A stretch of DNA of 64,000 nt from Liriodendron chinense (GCA_003013855.2 PVNU02000127.1:682001-746000), one strand, 5' to 3'; shown: positions 25,215 to 37,345, numbered from the stretch's first letter. The notes: a model not told the origin generated them from the sequence alone. Program-made: numbers and translations.

Positions 25215-26066
25215 GAGCACCAGTTCATGGTCACCAAATAGATAACCTAACTAATCACCACGCACCTCATGATCAGGACAGTCCTTCCAGTGGAGCCACC
25301 ACTTGGATAGGCCATACCCGATAGGGCAAGGTGATTGGACCGTTGTAGCCATCTGATCAATGAAAAGAACCGTCAAAGAAACAGTCAGCATTCAAGCACA
25401 AAAAATCACAGGAAAATGATGGTTAGAGTAGCATAACCATTGTGATTTTAGGCAATTAGCCAATCCTCATGGCGACCCACCATATCAACAGTCCCAATTA
25501 CCAGCCATACTTTGCCCCATGTATACTAACAACTCTCTGTCAACAATCCTCAACATCTTCAACGTTCCAATAAATTCCTATTCCCGTAACCAGAAAATTA
25601 AAAATCCTACATCAATTGCAACAGAAGAAGAAACAGTTTCAAGCATGGATGTCTATTAATCAGGAAGTGAAAATAACAGCAGAAATTACGAAGCCAATGA
25701 AAACGACAGAAGACCTAAACGGTTTTGGAAACCATAGAATGGGGTTTTTGCTTTCCTCTAGGCGAAGCTACGAAAGAGAAAGGAGAAGGGGGAAAAGCTT
25801 ACTGAGGGACGACAGGAAGAAATGAAGACCTGTTGAAGGGGCGTGAATGGAAGTGAAGTGCAGACTCCATTCCAGCATCGAGAGACGGTCGCGTTTGGCG
25901 GTTTTCTCTGCTCGATATAATATACAAACCGCAAGAAGAGCTTGGCGGGGACGATGGGTCTTTCTAGAGTTAACGGAACGGCCGTGTTGAAGTGGGAGAA
26001 GATTAGGTGAGACCCCGGCCACAACCAAGACGGGCGTGGACTGGATACTAGCCCCCACCAGGACGA
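25215..26066. other. Low-repeat stretch with first-exon-like features on minus strand
   Basis: No known repeat was seen from about 25560 to 26000. On the minus strand a TATA-like GTATATTATATC (about 25915-25927) is followed after about 40 nt by an ATG frame (MLEWSLHFTSIHAPSTGLHF) that reaches a strong donor-like CA/GTAAGC near 25800. No downstream exon could be identified, so this is not called a gene. Confidence 0.3.
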
Positions 26067-26599
26067 GAGCGGATTAGGTGAGACCCCGGATCCACTGATG
26101 TGCGTGGGACCCCTTACTCTGGGGCCACTGTGATGTATGTGACTACATCCACGCCACACATCCGCTTTGAAACATCACTTTAGGGCATGATCCAAAAAAT
26201 GATGCAGTTCTAAATTCCAGATGGGCCAAAGTACAGGAAACAGTGGTGATTGACCATTAAAAGCTTCTGTGGACCATAAAAGCTTTGGATCAAGATGATA
26301 TTAACGTGGTCTCTTCATCTAGGTGTTTTTTTCCTTATCAACAGGTTGGATGGAAAATAAACATTCCAGTCGAATCTATTGAAAATCCATGAAGTTTTCA
26401 ATGGTAGAGATTCAATCATGACTGTTTTTGTGGTGTGGTCCACCTAAGATTTGAGTCAGATTCGTTTTTGGAATCATACCCTAAAATGAGCTTTCAAAAT
26501 GGTTGGACGGTGTGGATATAATACACATACATCACTGTGAGCCCCACAGTCAGGGGTCCCACCCACCTCGGTGGATCCGGGGTCTCACCTAATCCGCTC
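26067..26599. mobile_element. Palindromic element family copy with long terminal repeats
   Basis: Ends GAGCGGATTAGGTGAGACCC (left) and its mirror GGTCTCACCTAATCCGCTC (right) are near-perfect over about 30 bp, through CCGGATCCAC. The interior has the usual mirrored core. Confidence 0.82.
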
Positions 26600-26895
26600 C
26601 CACCGTCCATCAATTTTTATGGGGTCATTTTAGGGGATAATCCAAAAAAATGAGGCAGTTCTAAGGTTTAGGTGGACCACACCATAGGAAGCAGTGGGTA
26701 CTAATGCCTACCATTAAAACTGTCTCGGGGAGCCACATAAGTTTTGGATCAAGCTAATATTTATGTTTTTCCTTCATCCACGGCCTTGCATCCCCGTGAA
26801 CAGATTAGATGTCAAATAAACATCATGGTGAGCACTAGGAAGATTTCAACAGCGGGTGTCACTATTACCATGGCTTCCTGTGGTGTGGTCCACTT
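26600..26895. mobile_element. Palindromic family copy truncated by an LTR
   Basis: The core runs from CACCGTCCATCAATTTTTAT to TGTGGTGTGGTCCACTT, where the copia-type LTR begins; the right arm is missing. Confidence 0.65.
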
Positions 26896-27480
26896 TGTTG
26901 GGGTTAGGAGCCCCGCAACGGAAGCAATCAAAGCAGGCAAAGAACACACCACAATGGCAATCAACAAGTAAATCATCACACACAAGAAGGCAATTCGATT
27001 TTTACGCGGAAAAACCCCTCACGGGTAAAAAACCAAGGCACAAAGCGATACCAATCCACTATGAATCAGAAGTTACAAGAGATTACAGAAGAAAACCTTG
27101 GACCACAGCCCACAAGAGAAATCCCAAGCTACCCGAAGCTAATTCTCACATGAGGAGGACAAACCCATCCCTTTTCCCTTAACCCAGAGAACTTCAAGCT
27201 TCCTCCCTAGATCTTTCTCTCAGTACCCTAGAACCTTAGAACCCTCTCAATCCCTTGGCTTATAGGCGGCAACTTTAATCTCGGATTACATCCCCTTAAA
27301 TAGGGAAAATCGAAATTAGAAACTCCTTGCTCAACAAACCCGCGCAAGAAACCCAGACCAAAAAGGAAACTGCTGACTTTAGATAAGTCACAATCCAAAT
27401 TATAGTTTTTGAATGATCACAACCTTTGAATACGGGACACTTTGGACAGTTGTCTGTCCAAAGAGACTGCTTTTTGAAAC
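26896..27480 (-). mobile_element. Copia-type LTR, minus orientation, truncated
   Basis: It begins TGTTGGGG. Its reverse complement contains CTTTGTGCC-TGGTTTTTTACCC, GAGGGGTTTTTCCGCG and AATCTCTTGTAAC, the same landmarks as the LTR of the copia element at 48081. No matching CCCAACA end was found at the far side, so the far boundary is approximate. Confidence 0.55.
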
Positions 27481-27564
27481 TGTATTATATTTAATTCATT
27501 GATAAGACATTAATGCAAAGAAGATGTGGGAGACTGGTAGGAATTACATATAATTAACATTTAT

Positions 27565-27775
27565 GTTTTAAGGTCCCTTATATACATTAATACACCATCC
27601 CCTGATGGCTGGAGCTTTTAGAGCAAATGGTTGTTCGATATAGTGACGGGCCAAAAGGAATTGTGTTGGAATCTCAAATTTAAAGAGTAGCAAATTTGCC
27701 TACCTAATATATTCATTTATACACATTGATACACCATCCTCTAAATGGCTTAAGCTTTTAGAGAAAGTGGTAATA
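27565..27775 (+). mobile_element. Diverged TRIM copy
   Basis: Two direct repeats share AAGGTCCCTTATATACATT / TATACACATTGATACACCATCC and GAGCTTTTAGAG-AA-TGGT with the TRIM at 15003. No clean ends or target duplication. Confidence 0.5.
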
Positions 27776-28279
27776 ATTTCAATTAGAAAATTATGAACAA
27801 GAAAAGATATTAACCACATACTTAGAGTCATGCCAAGCCAACAATGTATGCACTCATTTAGGTAGCTGGTCTTAGTAATGGACAGCCCCAATCATATTTC
27901 TCTCATCCTTGCATGTTCATATGTCTTTCACTCCCGTTCTCCCCAACTTTTTATCAAGTGTATAATAGATGAGTAGCCTCATACATTTTGAATTTGGATG
28001 ATTTTGAATTTAGATGGAAATGCTAAAAGTCTTTCTTATTAATAAGTTTGAATTCTCTCTCCCATTTAGTCTTTTATGGACTCTTCTTTCCTATGCATGT
28101 TAGCTTATTCTAATGCCATATTTCCTTTTATAATTGGGTTTTAAAATTTAGAACCTAAATTTCAAAATCCTAAGAGCCTGTTTGGGTTCTAGAACCCCCT
28201 AGATTTGGAATACCTTGGTTGTGTTTGACACCCTAGATTTAGAATCCCTTGTGATCCAAAAGTAGCTATGCATAATATA

Positions 28280-28865
28280 TGTTGGAGAGTCTTCATCATA
28301 TGAGTCCATCGACCGGTCGCACGACCAGTCGGCCAGTGGATAGTCAATATGAAGAAAGTCTCTGGACTTTTTTTTTCACGTTTTGAGACTTGTTGCCAGA
28401 CCGGTCGTGGGACAGGTCTAAGTTGAGGCAGCAGGCAAAAGATTTTGGCGAAAATTCTCTGGACTGTTTGCGACCGGTCGCTCGACCAGTCTGCGGTCTG
28501 CGGGATTTTATAGTGTTGCGCAATTTTCATGCTACAAGTTTCTAATTTCGAGTTTCCTCTTATATATATGTTTCCTAATCATATTAAAATTTATTCTAAG
28601 CAATACCTAGGTGATTTAAATTGGATTAGGGTTATTGGGAGAGAGGATTAAGAGTTTTGTGTACTTTGTTCATCTTTGGAATATACTCAGGTAGTTCTAA
28701 CTCTGTAATCATCTGAGATTTATAGTGGAGGTGTCACTTTGTGCTGTGGTTTTTTCCCGTAAGGGTTTTCCTTGTAAAATTCGTGTGCTTTTGCGTTGTG
28801 TGCTTGTGTGGCTGTTTGTGATTGTTTGATCTTCTTCGGTGCTTCTGCTGACCGGATTTCCAACA
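28280..28865 (+). mobile_element. Solo LTR, copia type, TSD ATATA
   Basis: Starts TGTTGGAGAGTC and ends GGATTTCCAACA, flanked by ATATA on both sides (28275-28279, 28866-28870). It contains ACCGGTCG/CGACCGGT-rich sequence and GTGCTGTGGTTTTTTCCCGT, shared in style with the LTRs at 48081. Likely left by LTR-LTR recombination; the AT-only duplication is weak on its own. Confidence 0.75.
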
Positions 28866-28870
28866 ATATA

Positions 28871-30715
28871 TTTACAGGATTTGAATTTAATTACTAAACC
28901 AACTTTAATATCCCTAATTAGTGTACGTATGGAATGTTTGACACAATAATTGTAAGCTGAAAATGATGAAATTTCAAGTCTCAGATGGGCCACAAGCATA
29001 GGATTACAACCGAGCAACTAACTAACGATTTTTAACCATCGATTTACATGGACGATGTTAGGACTTTGCAAATCTTCTAATTGAAGTTATTTTAGTGATG
29101 CAGTTAATAATCTAATTGTTTTGAGATATCATCAGTCGGACATATGCTTAATAGATTAGTAGCCTAGTGACACACATGTTATAACATGTGGCTCATGGGA
29201 GGATTTTAGATAAAATCCTAACTTTCACCCATGGTGCTCTCACAAGAGTATCAAAGTTTATCATCCATGGTACCAAACGACCCTTAGAGCTGGACATAGG
29301 CATGTGCATGAATGTGGGCCACCATACGAGAGAGACACACTACATAATACACATAAACTGGGACCCATGAGTTGGACGGTTTATCATCCACGGTGCTCTG
29401 ATAAAAGTTTATCAGATAGTCTAGTGGACGTCGGGTGTCATTTCATAAAGAGGAAAGACTACTGGTTTTTGTATGAATTTTGCTTATACCCACCGGAGCA
29501 GATTATTGTTTGTAATTGTACATTTGCAAATGGCTAGGATTATCTGATGATGACTGAGAAACCAAGTGATAGTCCATCTCACATTGAGGCCTAGTAGATG
29601 AATGGTTTGGATTGCTGGAAGGTGGGACCTAGATACAACTGTGAGCATCATGTTTAGAATTTGGACTGTTGAGTCTTTTTTATATTAATCATCCCTGACC
29701 CTACTGAGCTCATATGCGTGTACAAATCAGCTAATACACATGACCTCTACATATGCGAGTGTGGCAGAGAGGTGCAATATCCTAGCCGTTGATCATGTGG
29801 AACTGACCACATAGTTGCCATTGTGAAAAGACGAAAGAGTCCGCTTGATAGGTGTGGCATGATATAAGAAATAGTTAAATGGGTTAGAAAACTTAAGTCA
29901 ATCTTTTAAACTTATTCATTTAATTGTGGCCCACTTGAGTGGTGGACTTGCCTGATTCTTAGGATATGAAATCTACAGTGTTTTCAGTTTTTTTATGGAC
30001 GGCGTGGATATTGCACCCGTCTACCGCACTGGCACATGTGATGGCGTGTGCATTCGCTAACTTACTAAGTGTGCTCTTAGAAAAGCTCATTATCCTTTTG
30101 ATTAGTCCATCATTTAAATTAGGAATGGCCATAGCCCAACTGTGATCGATCCAGGTTGGACCTGGCTCAGCCCTAATGCACCAAGCCCTACCTTGGCCCC
30201 GCTTCGGGCTAAAAAGGTCCCGGCCAGGCTGGCCACTTAACAAAAAGAATAAAATGATGAAGGGTTTAAAATAATCTAAATCTAAGAATCTTTTAAAGTT
30301 AATCCAATTCATCCACGAAAAGTCTCATTTTCTTTTATAATTAAAACATGATCTTCCAGGTCAAAAAGTGCTTTCAATAAATATTCCATCATGAAATCCA
30401 AGCATTTGATTTGCCGTATTGTTTTCGTTGAATTTTTAAAGAGAAGCGAAAATGTTAATAGTCGGATTGTAGCCCTTAGTATATTTCAATACTGAAATAA
30501 TTTTTTTTGTTCAACATTGATTTTATTATATTTGGCAGACTAACTTAGAAGTGGAAATTGAATGTCATGCCATGTTTTCGTTTCTACAACTGGTATAAGA
30601 ATACTTTGTGCTTATTTTCTTAATTTCAATGGCATTATATTTTAGAAATCATTTGAATGGGAGTAAATGTAGTTGATGGGAGAATTGAGAGTAAATGGAG
30701 GTAAATGATATTTGA
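28871..30715. other. Non-coding stretch with decayed repeats
   Basis: Contains isolated phrases of the palindromic family (around 29980-30030) and a degenerate repeat near 30120-30240 rich in GGCC words. No supported gene or intact element. Confidence 0.4.
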
Positions 30716-30716
30716 G

Positions 30717-31141
30717 GTGTGTTTGGATGAGAGTAAATGCATGGAAATGAAATAATAGAAAATAAGTCTTTAAATAATATACTCAGAAGAGAGGATTTGG
30801 AATTAAATGGGGTGAAATAGCTCTTCAAGCTTCCTTAGAGAGTCACACAAGTAAACGAAAGTGCTTCTAGGCACACGTCCACTACACATGTGACATGCTG
30901 GCAATACTCTGTCTGAAACAACCGAACTATGGGCTATATCACTAAAATAACACCATCAATAAAATGATTTAAAATGTCTAAGGATTAACTATCTAAATGG
31001 ATGGTCACTAATTTGAGATATTAAAGTTAATTTGGGATATCACATTTGTTATTGTGAATATATTGAAAATCTCCAATTACTCCTATCCTAATGGAGTATT
31101 TGGATTTCAATGTATTTCATTTACTGCCGTCCAAACACAAC
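30717..31141. mobile_element. Harbinger-like miniature element
   Basis: Ends GGTGTGTTTGGATGAGAGTA and the reverse complement of GTTGTGTTTGGACGGCAGTA are inverted repeats, bordered by TGA and TAA. AT-rich interior without coding capacity. Confidence 0.6.
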
Positions 31142-31324
31142 TAAGTAATTCATTTACCTCCAATTCCATTTTTCATTTACTTTGATTTTGAGAAGTGATG
31201 GTAAATGCAAAGTAAAGAGTTATCATTACTTACCAAGCAATTTCTATCTCTTATTTCAAAATTGACAGTGACGTGTTGAAACCTTTGGCGTATAACAGTG
31301 GCGGAAAAATTTAAAAGTCCAAAA

Positions 31325-31765
31325 ATCGTGAGGCCCACCATAATATATAGATTATATCCATGCCGTCCATCCATTTTGCTAGCTCATTTTAGGGCATGAG
31401 ACAAAAATTGAGGTAGATCTAGTGGAACAGTATACCACACTAAATTAAGAAGTGAGAACTAAACTTTTATTGTTAATAATTGCTTGAAGCCATAAATTTT
31501 TTTGATCAATCTGATTTTCTCATTTTCCTTTTATCTATGTTTGTCTAATATTATGAACAGGCCAGATGAGAAATAAACATTAGTGTGGGCCTTAGAAGGG
31601 TACTGACTTTTAACGGTTAAGGTCTATTGTAACCATTGTTTCATGTGTTGTGGTCCATCTTAATTGTAAATTTACACCATTTTTTTGGGCATGCCTTACA
31701 ATGGGCTTGTGGAACCGATGGATGGTATGGATATAACATATTCATCACAGTGGACCTTATGTTTT
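31325..31765. mobile_element. Palindromic element family copy
   Basis: Mirror halves: AGGCCCACCATAATATATAG ... CCGTCCATCCATTTTGC and ...GATGGATGGTATGGATATAA; central TTATGAACAGGCCAGATG. More diverged than most copies. Confidence 0.7.
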
Positions 31766-32056
31766 TATGCATGTATAAATAAATGAAATTCAATTAAAAT
31801 TATAATGATTTACGAGACGTTAATTCTCCAGAAAAACAAACCAGTGTAAAAGGTCATAATAACCTATTTGTATTGCACTTATCAATGTTCAGCAGAACCA
31901 AACAGCCCCTTAGTAGCTCCCAAATGAGAAAAAACAAATGCACCAAAAAAATTTCTATACGGAGGAAAAAGGAAACGGCCCATGATTACAATTGCAAAGA
32001 AGCATGAAGATGATGGTTTTAAATTAAACTGCATCATTTGAGCGTTTAACATTGCA

Positions 32057-32062
32057 TTTATT
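32057..32062 (-). terminator. Poly(A) signal of SWEET gene
   Basis: AATAAA on the minus strand about 110 nt after the stop codon. Confidence 0.55.
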
Positions 32063-32170
32063 ATATCATTTTTGGCGCTGGAAAATAGGAAATACCATTC
32101 TCACAAGCAAATAGACCCAAAAAAAAAAAGAAAGATTCCGTCGCTCTCTAAATGAGTTGGCGCATGCACT

Positions 32171-32371
32171 TCACTTGGAGTTGATTTGAAAACCATGGCC
32201 ATTTTCAGGTGCATTGCATACTTTCTTGGTGTCTCCAATTAAAACTATCTCCGCCAGGGCGGTCTCTCCTTTAGCTTTCCTCGCCGCTAATTGCTTCTGC
32301 GTTGATTTATAAAATGTAGCATATAATACAAGTTGGACGAGCCCGAAGAGGGCGCCGACACCGTTGGAAAT
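32171..32371 (-). CDS. SWEET: SWEET exon 5
   Basis: 201 nt, acceptor caccag; encodes ISNGVGALFGLVQLVLYATF (TM7) and the cytosolic tail ending GHGFQINSK, then a stop. Confidence 0.93.
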   Translation of the reverse strand: MSNGVGALFGLVQLVLYATFYKSTQKQLAARKAKGETALAEIVLIGDTKKVCNAPENGHGFQINSK

Positions 32372-35270
32372 CTGGTGGGCCAACACGCGAAAAAAAAATA
32401 AGGATGATGGGAGAAGAAAGTCATGCATGCATGGGGCATGAAGTGAGACGTGCAAATGTGCAATGTAAATGGCATGAATGGCATTGCATGGTTGGCCCAT
32501 AGAGGCAAAAGCGTACAGATTTAGGCCCAAATACAAGAGCCCAGGCCTGGCCCGCTTACGCCTTCAATTTTAAGGCCGTTTGGATGCACCATAAATGGCT
32601 GTTTGTATGATGGAACTGTTGTTTTGGATCAAAATGAGGGTTTTGCGGGCCGTTTTGGAAGCCCACCCAAAATTGTTTTTCACCCGACCAAAGATACTGC
32701 AAAGCCCACTTGCTGAAGAGTGACCCACTCGCCGGAGAAGCCATTTTTGTGCAGAAAGGCCATTTCTAGAGGTTGCATCCAAACGGACCCTTGAGGCCAT
32801 GGCCAATCAATTGGATGGTCTGGATCTTATGCACAGTGATTGCATATGGATGATTATAAAGCAACTTTTCTTTGCAATTATTAAGTTGATCTTACTATAA
32901 TAAGCCTTATTGAGTTGATCATTCGAACTTTGTTATTTGGACCCACCTTTAAAAGGGGGCATCTGATGCCAAAACTCTGTTTTAATCCAGCCCCAGTTTG
33001 TTTGTGCCAGAGGGCCCACCATGAAATGATGAGACACAGCTCAACTCAAATAAAGTGGGCCATGGGTGCTATTATCTTATCTAGTGGGCTGATCATGCAA
33101 CAACGGATGCAGATTCCAGATGCCTCATCTTCAACGGTTGAAAAAAACAAACACCCCACAAGTGCCAACATGGCCCATCTGTGAGTCAGAAGGTTCATAT
33201 GGTGGACCCCACACCCAATGCTCTCAATAAAGGAAAAAAAAAGAAGAAGAAAAGAATACCGACGATCTACATTCAATTTGGGGTGGCAACGGCAGGGCAG
33301 AACCCGGCTTTGGACCGAGGCTTGGACCTATTGGCTAGACCTGTGGGCTCAACTTGTATGGCCCGATCAAATATCGATCCATTTTGCATGTAGACCTTTG
33401 GTTTTCTTTCTTTTACCCATGCGCGGCCCACCTTCACCAATTTTTTGGCACATTTCAACCCGAAAATTCAATGCATATGTGCTGATCGTCTGATGAGTGG
33501 GCCAGCTCTATTTTTAGGATGGGACACACATATGAGGAGTTGAAATGGACTATATGCATGAATGAGAGAGAGAGATATGGTAAATGTACGGTAACGAAGA
33601 GGTCGAAGCGAATGAGAGCGTAGGTAGTCCAGCAGACACCATTAGCAAAAGCGGAGACAGAGAGGTAGAAAGGCATGAACTCCACACTGCTTGTCCTTAT
33701 CACCATTTTCTGCCATTCATTTCCCCGCACGTTTGTTAGTAAGCATGCCCATCTATCTCCACACGTATGCATGCTATGCTTTTCCACTAAGCCACGGCAA
33801 TGGGGCCAGGCCTGGGCCTACCGCCCACCCGTTGCCAGGTGGCCCAGGCCCTAAATAGTGCCATCTAATAAGCAATAAAACTCGACTGTGGGTCCCAACC
33901 GACCTAGCCTGCCCGACACCAGCCCACTCTGGGTTTCAACCCAGGCCTGTAGCTAAATGGACTGGGCCCCTGCTTGAATTTTAGGCCCAATAACTAAAGG
34001 TCAGATAGGTGAACCAATCCAGACTTATCTAACATTAGTAGGATGAGTATTTGAATGGTTGGTCTGGATCAGCGGTTCAGGTGGTCTGATTCCTTAGCTC
34101 ACTACATGGGCTTGTATGGACCTGGACACGGATCAATAGCTAATGGCTTTGACTTGGACATGCTTCAGCCCAGCCCATGCAAAAGTACAACAGACCTTTA
34201 GACATGAAGGCATGCATGAGCACGCCGGTAACTCATGCAACACACGTACATGCAAAAACACACCTGAATGCACTCACAACAGGCAGGTGCATACACCAAA
34301 AATAATCCATGTATGTGTGAATTCTCAGGCACTGACCATGACCGACAGTGGAGCGGCATACATCAGCGTCGTGAAGAAAACACAGAGACTACCGACGATC
34401 AGGGTCCGTCGTTCCGGCGTGTGGACAGCCGCCAAGACGAAAGCCGCAACACCACCAGCAAAGGAGAACTCAAGGAGCATCATAAGAAGCACCTGCAGCC
34501 GTTTCTTTCTATCGGAGTAGTAGAGATAAATGAGCAAATAGAAGAACTCGATGAGAAAACCTGAGCCGTTGATGGTTATGATCAACATGCAATGTGGGTG
34601 GACCATGGGGAGCCCATATAAAACCCAAAGAATGCAGTTGAGAAGGGCTGCAAGGTATGGGATTGGTGAGAACTGCTCTATCGATCTTTTCTTCCATATA
34701 TGGTAGAAGGTGGGCCTGAAATTGAAACCCATGTTTTTGTTAAAAAAAACAACATCCATTCATTTTAGAAATCTCCATTTAAGCTCAGGACTGAAGTGTG
34801 CATTTCCCGCGGAATCATGGCAGCTAATTCATGGTAAATTCAGGATACAAACGCCAATCCAGACCGTTCAAATCATGGACCCCTCTGATAGGATTGAGTA
34901 CCAACCTAATCTCATGCCGGCAGATAATTCGAACAATCCAGTCGGTGTCCATCAGTTGGACATTTAGACTATGCCAAAGTTGTGATAATCCGATCAGTAA
35001 ATCTTCGGCCTGTGCATCATCCAAGTGGGGCCCATGATTTGGATGGTCCAGATTTGCATGCATGTCTGCATGTGTCCATTGGGCAAGTTGCTGGGATTTA
35101 GTGAGTTGTGTAGCCACTCTCTGATCTCTATATGACAAAGATTGCATGCTTACATGGGGGAGAGGAACAATCCCAATGCTGTTACGTTGCCTGCATTAAG
35201 CAAAACACATATTAAAAAAAAAAAAAAATCTAGAAAAATGATTCTAGCTACAAAAACAAGAAGGCGAAGT

Positions 35271-35360
<90 letters not shown>

Positions 35361-35477
35361 CAACAGAAAACCCACATCAGTTTTCATAGAAAATCAATAC
35401 CACATGATTATGTACATTGACTATAAACACCCACCTACAATGCCAACCACAGTCCGAGCAGTGTCGGCAGAAACCAT
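32171..35477 (-). CDS. SWEET: SWEET sugar transporter, complete (5 exons, 259 aa)
   Basis: Exons 35477-35435, 35190-35154, 34715-34337, 33709-33590 and 32371-32171 join in phase with GT-AG introns to 259 residues. SWEETs are seven-helix facilitators that move sugars down their gradient across plasma or vacuolar membranes. Two MtN3/saliva triple-helix bundles are visible. The proline tetrad falls at P26, P46, P149 and P166, and the paired pore asparagines at N76 (TINGSG) and N196 (SNGVG). KKRSIEQFSPIPY and CWTTYALIRFD are typical. Closest in feel to clade II (SWEET4-8, mostly hexose transporters); the clade is my inference. The start is fixed by MVSADTARTVVGIVG, the normal SWEET N-terminus, about 95 nt after a TATA box. 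C-terminal tail short and soluble. Confidence 0.95.
32571..32793. mobile_element. Harbinger-like MITE in SWEET intron 4
   Basis: Ends GGCCGTTTGGATGCACC and the reverse complement GGTCCGTTTGGATGCAACC are inverted repeats about 220 bp apart. The target duplication is not clear. Confidence 0.5.
32794..33589 (-). other. Rest of SWEET intron 4
   Basis: Non-coding; contains scattered palindromic-family phrases (GGGCCCACCATGAAATGATG near 33012) and a short (GA) run at 33565. Confidence 0.5.
33590..33709 (-). CDS. SWEET: SWEET exon 4
   Basis: 120 nt, acceptor tggcag, donor gtacat; encodes KMVIRTSSVEFMPFYLSVSA through FDLFVT. Confidence 0.93.
34337..34715 (-). CDS. SWEET: SWEET exon 3
   Basis: 379 nt, acceptor tttcag, donor gtcagt; encodes PTFYHIWKKRSIEQFSPIPY through YAAPLSVM (TM2 to TM5). 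In many SWEET genes this region is split by another intron; here it is continuous. Confidence 0.93.
35154..35190 (-). CDS. SWEET: SWEET exon 2
   Basis: 37 nt, acceptor aatgcag, donor gtaagc; encodes GNVTALGLFLSPM across the junctions, including the first tetrad proline. Confidence 0.9.
35274..35355. repeat. (GA)n microsatellite in SWEET intron 1
   Basis: About 40 GA units on the + strand, i.e. (CU)n in the SWEET pre-mRNA, inside the 244-nt first intron and ending about 84 nt before the acceptor of exon 2. Confidence 0.95.
35435..35477 (-). CDS. SWEET: SWEET exon 1
   Basis: ATG at 35477-35475; encodes MVSADTARTVVGIV plus one base. Donor gtgggt. Confidence 0.9.
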
Positions 35478-35570
35478 GGCTAGCTGCACCGATGAAGAAT
35501 AAAATAGAAAAAGGACTCAACTTTGCCTTCGTTCCTTGTCGAGTGAAAATCACAAGCACTAGAGATGGTT

Positions 35571-35580
35571 ATTTATATAG
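35571..35580 (-). promoter_or_regulatory. TATA box of SWEET gene
   Basis: CTATATAAAT on the minus strand, 94-103 nt upstream of the ATG. This would put transcription start near 35540 and give a leader of about 60 nt. Confidence 0.7.
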
Positions 35581-36690
35581 GAGGGATGCGTTTGGACGTC
35601 TCCATCTTACAATACAAAAGTTACGAAATCTGGTGCCTTGCGAGTTGCGATTTGCGAGCTTTACGTTCGCTGGCTTCTGCATAAAAGCAACATATGACTG
35701 ACGTAATTAACCATGCCACAGTGACTGCCCATTCTCCACAATGGATATTATGAATTGGGGTCCACATCTCGTTGATCCAGGCCGTTGGTCTTTTGGGTCA
35801 CATCATCACGGTCCACTTGTACAATATGTCCCCAGATTGTAAGATCCGAGCCACCTATATATATATATGGGGCCTTTTTTTTAATGACTTTGGACTCTTG
35901 CTGTATTTATTTATCTTCTTAACCGGAAGGGCTAGGGCTGTTTCTATCAGAGACATACATAGGGCATGGTCCATCCATGCATGATCACACCCAGCTGGCC
36001 AATGGTCCGGATCACTGGATCGTGGGTGGGAAAAACTGAATAGCCAAGTATATTAGGAAAATTCTCGGGCCGAGGATCTATAAAACTTGCTCCTCCTAAA
36101 CACCTGGTGGGGCCCATTTATACTTGTTTACAGAGACAGGGGTGGCCCACTTTTTTGATGGATCATGAGCTCCTTTGTTCCCATTGGTAAATTGTGTACC
36201 ATTGTTTGTCGTCTTCTGCCACTGGTTGAGAGCATTTGCATATATTCCCGCTAAATCTCTTGAGAACCTTCGTTTGCAAAACAGCTGCCAACGCAGGTGG
36301 CGAACTGAATGCTGACCATTCATCTACTCAGTCCTTGCCATGAATGGCTTGCGGTTGGAATGAAAAGAAGGTCTGACGATGGGCTTCAAACAGGCAGTCG
36401 AGAGGAAATTGGATCCGATGGGAGGAACTGATGGATGAGATCATCAGTTTGATTTGATCACCGGACCAAGGGCCAGTACTGCTAGACCCCGCTAAATGGA
36501 AGATCGGATCCGCCTATCCACCGTAATATTTCCGTATCCGATTTTCTTATTGTCGTGTAATCGGGTAAAAGTTCAAACATCAACGTCCTATTTCTTTGGA
36601 GTCGGATATATCGGGTAATCGGGTAAACGGATATCCGCGGCTAACCCTGCAAGCTGTCCGTTCTCCTGAAGAAAACAGAAAAAAATATGC
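35581..36690. other. SWEET upstream region
   Basis: About 1.1 kb without a supported gene. Some family-like phrases (CTGGTGGGGCCCATTTATAC near 36103) suggest a decayed palindromic copy; otherwise nothing recognised. Confidence 0.4.
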
Positions 36691-36699
36691 ATTGGATTC

Positions 36700-37345
36700 C
36701 CGCTACCGTCCAACCCTAATCTCTGTGGGGCCCATCATGATATTTGAGCTCACTTTAGGACAGAGGAGGGATTGAAACAGTGCAGATGGGCCCCACCAAA
36801 AGAAACAGTACGGATTGAACTGATCACACCCTTAAACCTTCTTGGGTAACATAATTAAGCTTTGGATGATGCTGACATTTGTGTGTGTCCATTCATCCCA
36901 GTGGGCCCACGGAAGGTTTCAACCGGGTGTTTCCTTCCACACAGTTTCCTGTGGTGTGGCATGAGCCCAAAGATGATGCTGATTCAAATCTCAGGTGGAC
37001 CACACCACAGCAGACAATGGTGATTGAATACCCACCATTAAAAACTTCTTGGGGCCACAAAAGTTTGGATCAAGCTGATATTTGTGTTTTCCCCTTAATT
37101 CAGGTTTATGTGATCTAATCAACCGGTAGGATGGCTCGTAAACATTACAGTGGGCCCTTCGAGGTTTTTAATGGCGGGAGTTCAATCATCACTGTTTCTT
37201 GTAGTGTAGTACACGTAAGATTTAGATCTGCCTCATTTTTTAGGTCGTTCCCTAAAGTAAGCTGCAAAAATGGATGGACGGCCTGGATAAAACATGTCGG
37301 GGCTCATAAAGCACTGACCGGTACCGACTCTGGCCCGTCCTAGAA
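36700..37345. mobile_element. Palindromic element family, one or two nested copies
   Basis: Core words appear in both orientations: GTGGGGCCCATCATGATATT at 36725, CAGGTGGACCACACCACAG at 36990, the mirror half to CCTGGATAAAACATG at 37280. Extra half-arms suggest one copy inside another. Confidence 0.7.

Noticed and set aside
27420..27480. Far end of the minus-oriented copia LTR with CACTT duplication
   Set aside because: CACTT recurs at 27437, but the LTR does not end in CCCAACA there and the palindromic element does not resume afterwards.
34143..34564. Open frames on + strand antisense to SWEET
   Set aside because: Shadow frames of SWEET exon 3; no independent signal.
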